Shown here: in pieces, positions 1 to 5,458 of the stretch
How the letters are laid out: the number at the start of each line of letters is the position of its first letter
How positions within the stretch are numbered: the stretch's first letter is position 1
Assembly (NCBI GenBank): GCA_003156235.1
Contig: PMGP01000087.1
Coordinates: forward strand, 1 to 9,865
Origin: Acidobacteriaceae bacterium
GTDB taxonomy: Bacteria > Acidobacteriota > Terriglobia > Terriglobales > Acidobacteriaceae
DNA length: 9,865 bases
Reading direction: 5' to 3'
The notes under the pieces: generated by a model
The model's database searches: none
The model's input: only the letters and a program-made list of their open reading frames with translations
What the model was told of the DNA's origin: nothing
Program-made: the position numbers and the translations under genes

Positions 1-45
1 TTCGACATCTACGACGACGAAGCCCACGCCATCACCGCGTTCTGA
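1..45 (+). CDS. C-terminal end of an unidentified protein (partial)
   Basis: The window opens in a plus-strand reading frame that ends in TGA at 43-45 and reads FDIYDDEAHAITAF before the stop. A strong intrinsic terminator follows 37 bases later on the same strand, as expected behind a real gene end. Only 14 residues are visible, so the product cannot be named; the acidic, non-repetitive tail gives no family clue. Calling it a gene end is an inference from the open frame and the terminator. Confidence 0.45.
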   Translation, partial: FDIYDDEAHAITAF

Positions 46-82
46 TAGGCGAGCGGCGGGCAGCAGCCCAGATGAAAACGAT

Positions 83-118
83 AAAAAGGCCATTCCGCGG
101 CGCGGTATGACCTTTTTT
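83..118 (+). terminator. Intrinsic (Rho-independent) terminator
   Basis: A long hairpin joins AAAAAGGCCAT (83-93) to ATGACCTTTTT (107-117), with one G-U pair. An inner GC-rich arm pairs CCGCG (95-99) with CGCGG (101-105). The right arm ends in a six-T run (113-118). The A-run on the left means it could also work on the minus strand. It sits just behind the partial gene at the left edge and probably ends that transcript. Confidence 0.8.
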
Positions 119-121
119 CGT

Positions 122-298
122 CTAGGAACTTGTTGAAATTCACCAAGCTGGAGCGGATTTCCTGTAATCTGCGTTGTTGCCAAGTTGAAATTTGTTCGAA
201 TCGTACATATGGCCAGTGTTTAGCGGGGTTTGCGGGTCTGCCGAAGACCATTCCGATGCCCGCGATGCAAAGTAGTGCCTATTTTAATAAGTTCCTAG
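122..298. mobile_element. Small non-coding element with inverted ends and CTAG flanks (MITE-like or IS5-type remnant)
   Basis: The left end, CTAGGAACTTGTTGAAAT (122-139), matches the reverse complement of the right end (281-298) at 16 of 18 positions. CTAG lies at both outer borders (122-125 and 295-298) and fits YTAR, the target duplication of the IS5 group. The body between the CTAG copies is 169 bp and has no convincing gene; short frames cross it on both strands but end in ordinary flanking sequence. A miniature transposable element, or the joined ends of a deleted insertion sequence, explains this best. CTAG is itself a palindrome, so it may be part of the inverted repeat rather than a true duplication. 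Confidence 0.45.
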
Positions 299-366
299 GT
301 CGAGATTGCGCATGCCTTACTACGTTCATCTGAACACCAAGAGCGCAAGATGATCCTGCTAACGCA

Positions 367-396
367 AAGCGGCGGAGCCGTTAAGCTCCGCCGCTT
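367..396 (-). terminator. Perfect 12-bp hairpin, probable terminator of the glycine-rich gene
   Basis: AAGCGGCGGAGC (367-378) pairs perfectly with GCTCCGCCGCTT (385-396) around a six-base loop. It lies 36 bases beyond the stop of the minus-strand glycine-rich gene. On that strand the stem is followed by TTTGCGTT, a weak T-rich tract, so termination is likely but not textbook. Confidence 0.6.
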
Positions 397-406
397 CTTG
401 CATCAC

Positions 407-425
407 CTGCTGCCTGACGCAGCAG
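407..425 (-). other. 7-bp hairpin directly behind the glycine-rich gene
   Basis: CTGCTGC (407-413) and GCAGCAG (419-425) form a perfect stem with a five-base loop, only seven bases from the stop codon of the minus-strand gene. With the longer stem at 367-396 it makes two hairpins in tandem. These could stabilise the 3' end of the transcript or help termination. Confidence 0.4.
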
Positions 426-432
426 CTACAAG

Positions 433-978
433 TTACCGATGTCCACCACCGCCGCCACGTCCACCACCGCCGCCACCGCCACGCATTCCACCGCCGCCAC
501 CGGCATGTCCGCCACCACCACCGCTGGCATGTCCACCGCCACCGCCACGCGAAGCTGACGCATTCACTGCACTGGGACGCGCACCGCCTGAATGGGAAGC
601 CATTGCATTGCCGCGAGCCTGACCGCCGCCGCCGGAGCGTTCTGCCCCGCCGCCGCGTGCAAAGCTGCTGCGACCGGCCGCTTCGCCGCCCCCTCCACGA
701 TAGCTTCCGCCGCCGCCGTTGCTGAAGCGATGGCTACCCCAGCCGTGGCCATAGCCCCAGCCGGCCCATGGGCCCATGCCCAGGAATACGCCGCCGTAGA
801 AGTATCCCGGCCCGTAAAATCCATAGGGCGCGCAGGCGTAAGGCGCATAGTCGTAATAGCCGTATGAACAGACGGGTGGAACGCCAACGTCTACGATAAG
901 TTGAGCCTGAGCTACTGGCGCCAGCGCCAAGCCGGCTAGCAATGCTGTGGTTCCAATTAGAGTTCTGAGTCCTATCAT
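433..978 (-). CDS. Secreted glycine-rich protein of unknown function
   Basis: The 181-residue protein begins with a clear Sec signal peptide (MIGLRTLIGT, then a hydrophobic core, cleavage likely after AQA near residue 25). Residues 38-84 are rich in Tyr, Gly, Trp, Pro and Phe and hold one of two cysteines (C49; the other, C37, lies just before). From residue 86 to the end it is mostly Gly runs interrupted by Arg, His and Ser (RGGGG, GGGGGH). The ATG at 978 is preferred over an upstream in-frame start because AGGGGGG lies just before it and the signal peptide starts there. The mature protein should be exported and largely disordered, but the family is not recognised. A surface, matrix or metal-binding role is only speculation from composition. 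It is transcribed divergently from the sortase-substrate gene across a 419-bp gap. Confidence 0.75.
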   Translation of the reverse strand: MIGLRTLIGTTALLAGLALAPVAQAQLIVDVGVPPVCSYGYYDYAPYACAPYGFYGPGYFYGGVFLGMGPWAGWGYGHGWGSHRFSNGGGGSYRGGGGEAAGRSSFARGGGAERSGGGGQARGNAMASHSGGARPSAVNASASRGGGGGHASGGGGGHAGGGGGMRGGGGGGGRGGGGGHR

Positions 979-1397
979 ATGTGACCCCCCTTTGAGGTGT
1001 CTGTGTTTTCCTGTGTTGTGTGGGATGCTCTGTTGCATCTAAGAACAAATTGCCAACAGCAGACACCATAAGGGGTCCAGTCTATTCAAGAAGGCCCGAA
1101 ACTTGATCGGACCGACGTCGATCCACCCTTACGTTATTGACTCTAGCCTCTGAGATCGTCAGAGTCTGAGCAATAGGACGCATACAAGAATTATTCATTG
1201 CTTTGCATGGATTTATCTCATCCGGTCAATACAGAGCATCTATTAAATGATCGATGGGAAATACTGGCATTTAGTACCTGCCACGGGATAGAAGACTGCC
1301 GGAGTCTCCGGCGTGCGAACTCTTATGAACCCGACAACATATAGAGGCCGCATTTCAACCGCCATGCAAGTGAGTCGGAGGAAGTAATGGAAAAACA
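979..1397. other. Divergent intergenic region with several palindromes
   Basis: This gap must hold the promoters for the glycine-rich gene (leftward) and the LPATAS gene (rightward), but I find no convincing -35/-10 pair on either strand. It does hold compact dyads: GGACCGACGTCGATCC (1109-1124, 14 of 16 bases symmetric), CTCTGA/TCAGAG around five bases (1148-1164), and GCCGGAG-T-CTCCGGC (1298-1312). These could be operators or leader hairpins. No ORF of note lies here except the four-codon one at 1387-1401. Confidence 0.35.
1298..1312. promoter_or_regulatory. 15-bp palindrome upstream of the LPATAS gene
   Basis: GCCGGAG and CTCCGGC are exact inverted copies around a single T, about 85 bases before the LPATAS start. 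It could be a protein-binding dyad or, in RNA, a six-pair stem with a GTC loop. No T-run follows, so it is unlikely to be a terminator. Regulatory use is inferred from symmetry and position only. Confidence 0.3.
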
Positions 1398-1401
1398 ATG
1401 A
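1387..1401 (+). CDS. Four-codon upstream ORF (MEKQ) overlapping the LPATAS start
   Basis: The best ribosome-binding site in front of the LPATAS gene, GGAGGAAG (1377-1384), is correctly spaced for the ATG at 1387, not for the gene's own ATG at 1398, which lies 16 bases past GGAGG. The frame from 1387 reads M-E-K-Q-stop. Its TGA (1399-1401) overlaps the real start as ATGA. This geometry suggests that ribosomes load at 1387, end four codons later and re-initiate at 1398. Only a weak GGA (1389-1391) precedes ATG 1398. The sequence arrangement is observed; its use in translation is inferred. Confidence 0.4.
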   Translation: MEKQ

Positions 1402-2111
1402 CACTGCTCAAAGGCTTAGGAACAGGACTCTGCCTTACCGTACTCTGCTTGCTCGCCGCGCCGAAAGCAAAGGCCGACGAATGGAATCACAAAACAGTTA
1501 TTACCTTCAGCGGGCCCGTCGAAGTTCCAGGAGTAGGCCAGCATCTCCTGCCGGCGGGTACTTATGTTTTCAAGCTTCTGGACTCCAGCTCGGATCGCCA
1601 TATCGTCCAGATCTTTAACCAGGATGAGAGCCAAGTGCTCACCACGATTCTCGCCATCCCCAATTATCGGCTGAAGGCTACCGATAAAACAGTGATTACT
1701 TTCCGTGAACGGCCAGTAGGAGAGCCGGAGTCACTGAAAGCATGGTTCTACCCAGGCCATGAATGGGGCGAGCATTTTGTCTATGAAAGGTCCAGGGCCA
1801 TCGAACTGGCCAAGGAAACAAATGAGGCGGTACTTTCGACGCCTGTTGCACTGACATCCTCGCCAGTCGAGGCTTTGAATACGGCCCCTGTAGAAGCAGT
1901 TAACCCGGCCGGCGAAACAGTTGACACCGCCCAGGTTGTTCAAGCGCCTCCTGCGCCTGTCATGGCGGCTGCGCCTGCTGCCGCTCCAGCACCCGAGGAA
2001 GTTGCATCTTTGCCGGCAACAGCCAGTGATCTTGGTTTGATTGGACTGTCCGGACTGATGTTATTGGGCGCCGGCTTTCTGGTTACCGGCCTTCTCAAGA
2101 AGTCTGTTTAA
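1398..2111 (+). CDS. Secreted protein with C-terminal LPATAS sorting signal (putative sortase substrate)
   Basis: The 237-residue product has an N-terminal signal peptide (residues 1-27, cleavage likely after KAKA). A compact domain of about 120 residues contains LPAGTYVFKLLDSSSDRHIV and KAWFYPGHEWGE. A Pro/Ala/Val/Glu-rich linker follows (about 147-203). The C-terminus is a full cell-wall sorting signal: LPATAS (205-210), a hydrophobic segment (212-233) and the positive tail KK (234-235). LPXTA(S/T) is the signal attributed to class D (subfamily 4) sortases, and a sortase with class D features is encoded two genes downstream. The globular domain resembles a family I associate with Acidobacteria, with no known biochemical role. 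KTVITF occurs twice (residues 32-37 and 98-103), hinting at an internal repeat. ATG 1398 is the only ATG giving the signal peptide. It is probably anchored in the periplasm or envelope. Confidence 0.85.
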   Translation: MTLLKGLGTGLCLTVLCLLAAPKAKADEWNHKTVITFSGPVEVPGVGQHLLPAGTYVFKLLDSSSDRHIVQIFNQDESQVLTTILAIPNYRLKATDKTVITFRERPVGEPESLKAWFYPGHEWGEHFVYERSRAIELAKETNEAVLSTPVALTSSPVEALNTAPVEAVNPAGETVDTAQVVQAPPAPVMAAAPAAAPAPEEVASLPATASDLGLIGLSGLMLLGAGFLVTGLLKKSV

Positions 2112-2133
2112 CTCAGAAGCACGATTCACTAAA

Positions 2134-2159
2134 TGAGGCGGTGCGGGAGCATCGCCTCA
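2134..2159 (+). terminator. Hairpin between the substrate and VWA genes (terminator or attenuator)
   Basis: TGAGGCGGTGC (2134-2144) pairs with GCATCGCCTCA (2149-2159), 11 pairs including one G-U, closed by a GGGA (GNRA-type) loop. It begins 22 bases after the LPATAS stop. The following CTTGTTCATT is only moderately T-rich, so it may stop some transcripts and let others run into the VWA and sortase genes. It also occupies the GTG at 2141, making that an unlikely VWA start. Confidence 0.5.
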
Positions 2160-2224
2160 CTTGTTCATTGGCGAAAGTACAGTTGTCTATTGGGACTCTT
2201 CAGGCACGACGAAGGACAGAACAG

Positions 2225-3307
2225 ATGACGGAGATGACCGCATCCGAGTGGCGTCTAAAGAGAGAGGCCGGCCTGTCTGCCCAAGGGCATTTCTGGTCAG
2301 AAATGCGCATCGCTTTGACAAGGAACAATTATCTTCCAAGTCTGATTGCCTTTGCTGTATTGATTACATTCTCTGATGTTGTTTGGTCTCAAGTCGTCTC
2401 TACTCCTCCACAATATCATTCAAATGACAACTACACAATCAGAGTCGATACAAATTTGGTTATCTTGAGCGCGACTGTATTAGACCGCCGCAATGCGCTT
2501 GTATCGGGCCTCGTTAAAAATGATTTTCAGATTTATGAGGATCATGCTCTTCAGCAAATCAAGGATTTTAGCCATGAAGATCTCCCTGTCACGGTCGGAT
2601 TGGTCATCGATAACAGCGGCAGCATGGCGTCGAAACGCGCGGATGTGATTGCCGCAGCCTTGTCGTTCGCTCGTTCCAGCAATTTGAAGGACCAGATGTT
2701 TGTGGTAAATTTCAATGAGCATGTGTCGTTTGGCCTGCCGTCTGGAATTCCGTTCACAAACAGGCCGGATCAGTTGCAGCTCGGGCTTTCTAATATTAAT
2801 GCAATTGGAGAGACCGCACTTTACGATGCGATAGCCGTAGCTCTCGATCATCTCCAGCAAGGCAGTAGCGACAAGAAAGTGCTCATACTGATCAGTGATG
2901 GCGGCGATAATGCAAGTAAGCATAATCTGTCTCAGGTTATTGAAATGGCCAGGCGTTCCGGCGCAATCATCTACGCGATCGGCATTTTTGATGAGCAGGA
3001 CGGCGACCAGAACCCAAACGTGCTCAAACGATTTGCAAAAGAAACTGGCGGCGAAGCATTCTTTCCGGAATCATCGGCGGAACTAGACCCAATCTGTGAA
3101 GGGATCGCACGCGATATTCGTAATCAGTATACTTTGGCCTATATACCCACAATTGCAAAGCAAGATGGCGGCTATCGGGTCATTGATGTAAAGGTTAGCT
3201 CCGCGGGGCATGGTCGCTTATCGGCTCGCACACGGGCAGGATACTTCGTGCCATTGACGCTCTCGCCACCGGGTTTTGAAACGGCCGTACATGATTCCCA
3301 TAACTGA
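2225..3307 (+). CDS. VWA-domain protein, Acidobacterial VWFA-related type
   Basis: With the ATG at 2225 the protein has 360 residues. A hydrophobic export or anchor segment lies at about 36-56 (YLPSLIAFAVLITFSDVVWS), followed by a beta-rich region (TNLVILSATVLDRR, DFQIYEDHALQQIKDFS) typical of TIGR03436-type Acidobacterial proteins. The VWA domain then has a complete metal-ion-dependent adhesion site: DNSGS (129-133), the Thr of GETALYD (197) and the Asp of ISDGGDN (225). It therefore probably binds a divalent metal and a protein ligand outside the cytoplasm. AAGGA eight bases before ATG 2225 supports this start. ATG 2303 would give a more compact signal peptide but lacks a ribosome-binding site. 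No LPXTG-like signal is present; the C-terminus is SPPGFETAVHDSHN. It lies between the sortase and its likely substrate, suggesting a role in the same surface system. Confidence 0.85.
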   Translation: MTEMTASEWRLKREAGLSAQGHFWSEMRIALTRNNYLPSLIAFAVLITFSDVVWSQVVSTPPQYHSNDNYTIRVDTNLVILSATVLDRRNALVSGLVKNDFQIYEDHALQQIKDFSHEDLPVTVGLVIDNSGSMASKRADVIAAALSFARSSNLKDQMFVVNFNEHVSFGLPSGIPFTNRPDQLQLGLSNINAIGETALYDAIAVALDHLQQGSSDKKVLILISDGGDNASKHNLSQVIEMARRSGAIIYAIGIFDEQDGDQNPNVLKRFAKETGGEAFFPESSAELDPICEGIARDIRNQYTLAYIPTIAKQDGGYRVIDVKVSSAGHGRLSARTRAGYFVPLTLSPPGFETAVHDSHN

Positions 3308-3902
3308 GCATAGAATATTTACAACGCGAAACCAGCGATTCATGCGCTGGACGCGAAACATTTTGCTGATCACCGGAATTCTCGCAATATCATATGTTGC
3401 GATTACTTTAATCAGTGCCGGGATTTATCAGAAAGACGTCTTGTCGATCCTGGATAAACAGATTCAAGTGGAGGAACAAGACAAAACAGAGCAAACTACA
3501 CCCATCTTTAAAGAAGGGGATGTTCTAGGGCGTATTGATATTCCAAGGATCGGAGTCTCGGTGGGTATTCTGCAAGGGACTACATCGCGAACTCTACGGC
3601 TGGGTGTAGGTCACATCAAAGGAACGGCACTCCCCGGCGAACCGGGGAACATAGGAATCGCCGGGCACCGTGATACATACTTTCGTGCTTTGAAAGACAT
3701 TCACAAGGATGACGAGATTCAGATTCAGACTGCTACTGGAATCGCCAGGTACGAAGTCGATTGGATTCAGATCACTGCGCCCAGCAACGTGAGCGTTTTG
3801 GCCCCCACGGCTGAATCCTCTCTAACCCTTGTTACATGCTATCCGTTTTACTATATTGGCGCCGCCCCGCAGCGGTTTATTGTACATGCGCGCAGGCAAT
3901 AG
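3291..3902 (+). CDS. Membrane-anchored sortase (class D-like)
   Basis: A transpeptidase that should cleave between Thr and Ala of LPXTA signals and join the protein to an amino group in the envelope. From ATG 3291 it has 203 residues: a short cytoplasmic end, one membrane segment (about 23-46) and an extracytoplasmic sortase fold. The catalytic residues are all visible: His126 in AGHRDTYF, Cys183 in TLVTCYPF and Arg195 in APQRFIVHA. The spacing and the CYPFYYIG context resemble class D. The ATG lies 17 bases inside the end of the VWA gene (VWA stop 3305-3307), so the two are probably translationally coupled. No strong ribosome-binding site precedes ATG 3291. TTG 3276 and ATG 3342, the latter directly before the membrane segment, are alternatives. 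Sortases are uncommon in diderms. The LPATAS protein upstream is the obvious substrate. Confidence 0.88.
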   Translation: MIPITEHRIFTTRNQRFMRWTRNILLITGILAISYVAITLISAGIYQKDVLSILDKQIQVEEQDKTEQTTPIFKEGDVLGRIDIPRIGVSVGILQGTTSRTLRLGVGHIKGTALPGEPGNIGIAGHRDTYFRALKDIHKDDEIQIQTATGIARYEVDWIQITAPSNVSVLAPTAESSLTLVTCYPFYYIGAAPQRFIVHARRQ

Positions 3903-4256
3903 CTCCTGATTATTCGATCCATTGTTCTGACCATTGTGCGCCGACTTCATAGTTGCTACGAAGACAGATACCGTCCGCATGATTCGACCAATATTCTCAA
4001 TCCGCCCACCGCTGAAAGATTACGTTTTTCAGCCTCGACCATAGGAATATCGGGCTTCAATATTGTTTTGACTAGCGGAATGACTGTCTCTAGGGGGACC
4101 TCTGAACAAGCCTTTGTTGCAGTCCAACAGTCCCTCAGGCGCTATAGCCTGTGTTCATTTTGCTGCTTTTGCGGATCGACTAAAGTCGTGCGCTTTCAAA
4201 GCATCGACTTGTGCAGAGGTTCCCTAGAACGGTTTCAACTTTGGAGATTGCGATCT
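3903..4256. other. Gap between convergent sortase and Crp/Fnr genes
   Basis: No convincing gene is seen. An open frame at 3936-4295 has odd composition and runs through the repeat element and into the opposite end of the regulator gene. A stem GCTGAAA/TTTCAGC (4011-4033) and the inverted-repeat element at 4090-4227 are the only structures noticed. No classical terminator with a clean T-run was found for either converging gene. Confidence 0.5.
4090..4227. mobile_element. Second small element with inverted ends and CTAG flanks (MITE-like or IS5-type remnant)
   Basis: CTAG at 4090-4093 is followed by GGGGACCTCTGAACAAG (4094-4110). The other end, CTTGTGCAGAGGTTCC (4208-4223) followed by CTAG (4224-4227), is its inverted copy with two or three differences, including a one-base gap. 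The interior of about 100 bp has no gene, only small stems such as CAGGC/GCCTG (4136-4151). CTAG borders fit the YTAR target pattern of IS5-group elements. Its ends differ from those of the element at 122-298, so it represents another element type. The whole could be a miniature element or a collapsed insertion sequence. Confidence 0.45.
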
Positions 4257-4970
4257 TCAGATCATCTCTGCCGCGGAAAGGAGCGGCTTTTGTGAGTTAT
4301 GATCTGGCAATCGGTCGAGAAGAACCACATTGAGCAGCGACTTATTGACCTGGATGCGGCCGTTGTAATTGATATAGCCGAGTGCGCGAAAGCGATTCAT
4401 AAAGAAGCTCACACGTGACCGTGTTGTGCCGATCATTTCCGCCAGAATTTCCTGCGAAATGGGTGGGATGAAGGTGTCTCGTTCGCCGGGCTTGCCGAAT
4501 TCCGCCATGATCAGCAGAATCCTCGCCAGACGTTTTTCGCTGGAATTGAAAAGCTGGTCAACAAGATCCGCCTGGGTGCGCATACTGCGAGCCAGCATGA
4601 ATTTCATAAAGAAGTCCGCAAACGCCGGTTCGTCATGCATTGCGCGGGCCATCTCTTCCCTTGTGATCTTGAGCGCCGTGCACGAGTTGACAGCTGAAGC
4701 CGTCGCCAGACGCAATCCGGGAATGGACGCCAGAGACTCTTCTCCAACGAAATCGCCAACAGAAAGGAGCGTGATGGTGGCTTCTTTGCCGTTTTGCGAG
4801 ACGACAGTGAGTTTTGCCCGGCCTGTCTGTAGATAGAAGATGGTGTTGGCCGGATCTCCCTGGGAGAAAAAGGTCTCTTTAGGCTCCAATTGAACGATCT
4901 TGCGGCCGAGCCCCGCGTCTGCAAGAAAAGCGGCGCCGTCAAATGCACTTCGAGTATCTCTGTTCTTCAT
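4257..4970 (-). CDS. Crp/Fnr-family transcriptional regulator
   Basis: The 237-residue product has the two Crp/Fnr domains. The cyclic-nucleotide-binding-like beta roll (about 25-105) includes FFSQGDPANTIFYLQTGRAKL and GDFVGEESLAS followed by RLATAS. A long dimerisation helix (about 108-145) leads into a winged helix-turn-helix (about 165-215), with ISQEILAEMIGTTRSRVSFF forming the DNA-binding helices. The Glu of VGEES and the Arg after it match positions that contact cyclic nucleotides in CRP, but the ligand is unknown. There is only one cysteine (Cys97), so an FNR-type iron-sulfur oxygen sensor is unlikely. On the minus strand TAGAAT lies at 4982-4987, with a weak TTCACC 18 bases upstream, which would give a very short leader. 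It is divergent from the mdtA-like gene and convergent with the sortase. The target genes cannot be told from the sequence. Confidence 0.9.
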   Translation of the reverse strand: MKNRDTRSAFDGAAFLADAGLGRKIVQLEPKETFFSQGDPANTIFYLQTGRAKLTVVSQNGKEATITLLSVGDFVGEESLASIPGLRLATASAVNSCTALKITREEMARAMHDEPAFADFFMKFMLARSMRTQADLVDQLFNSSEKRLARILLIMAEFGKPGERDTFIPPISQEILAEMIGTTRSRVSFFMNRFRALGYINYNGRIQVNKSLLNVVLLDRLPDHNSQKPLLSAAEMI

Positions 4971-5152
4971 AATGTATCCCCATTCTAAACTTGTTTGTCC
5001 GGTGTGGTGAATGAACGCCTACGAAAAAGCCTCTTTGTATTTGAAAAGGCCTGTGATTGTAGCGAATTCATCGAAGGCCGGAGAGGAGAAACTTCAGTCA
5101 GGAATATACGTGCTCAACTAGAATCCTGGCATCGGCAATGCAGTCCCGAGCG

Positions 5153-5220
5153 GCTTGAGGAAGATTCTGTGTCGCATCAGGAACAGACACTCCTTCGCTT
5201 GAGGGCGATTACACTCAAGC
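5153..5220. repeat. GCTTGAGG direct repeat plus inverted copy
   Basis: GCTTGAGG occurs at 5153-5160 and again at 5197-5204, 44 bases apart (about four helical turns). An exact inverted copy, CTCAAGC, lies at 5214-5220, giving a 7-10-7 dyad with the second copy. Such phased half-sites can be operators, here between a regulator gene and an efflux operon. No T-run follows, so it is not a terminator. Function is inferred. Confidence 0.35.
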
Positions 5221-5404
5221 ACTTGCCATCATCTCGTTTGGCTCTGGCTTATGTCTGTTCTATTTCGCTCACATCGAATAGCATTTCAAAGACCAAGTGC
5301 AAATACGGGAGATTATCTAATATCAGGCGAGAATATGCTTATTTTAAACCCAAATGGAGTCAAGACCAGGCGAAGAACTACCGCAACACAGGGGGGACGA
5401 TGAC

Positions 5405-5434
5405 TTGCCAATTAGCGCTATATTCGCGGATAAT
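5405..5434 (+). promoter_or_regulatory. Candidate sigma-70-type promoter for the efflux operon
   Basis: TTGCCA (5405-5410) and GATAAT (5429-5434), each one base from consensus, are separated by 18 bases. Transcription would begin near 5441, leaving a leader of about 110 bases before the adaptor ATG at 5552. Both hexamers are good, but the match was found by eye in a fairly AT-rich stretch. Confidence 0.45.
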
Positions 5435-5458
5435 TTCATAGAATGCGTCCGCTAGCGT

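Noticed and set aside
433..560. Short tandem GGC/GGT-type repeats as a possible CRISPR or minisatellite
   Set aside because: The units are irregular Gly codons within a coding frame. There is no constant repeat-spacer alternation anywhere in the window.
350..622. Plus-strand proline-run ORF opposite the glycine-rich gene
   Set aside because: The Pro runs are the complement of Gly codons in the minus-strand gene, which has the signal peptide and ribosome-binding site. This is an antisense shadow.
2141..2224. GTG at 2141 as start of the VWA protein
   Set aside because: It lies inside the terminator-like hairpin, has no properly spaced ribosome-binding site, and would add a charged extension with no function. 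ATG 2225 has AAGGA eight bases upstream.
2133..2228. 31-codon frame whose TGA overlaps the VWA ATG
   Set aside because: No ribosome-binding site precedes ATG 2133, and the frame starts in the hairpin. The overlap with ATG 2225 is probably chance.
3936..4295. 119-codon plus-strand ORF after the sortase
   Set aside because: It is Cys/Arg/Ser-rich with no domain, crosses the CTAG-flanked repeat element, and runs into the end of the oppositely oriented regulator.
4257..4970. Regulator as an oxygen-sensing FNR
   Set aside because: FNR needs a cluster of N-terminal cysteines plus one internal one. Only Cys97 is present, so only the broader Crp/Fnr family is supported.
4995..5441. 148-codon plus-strand ORF upstream of the adaptor
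   Set aside because: No recognisable motif, no ribosome-binding site, composition unlike neighbouring genes, and it covers the promoter region of two genes.
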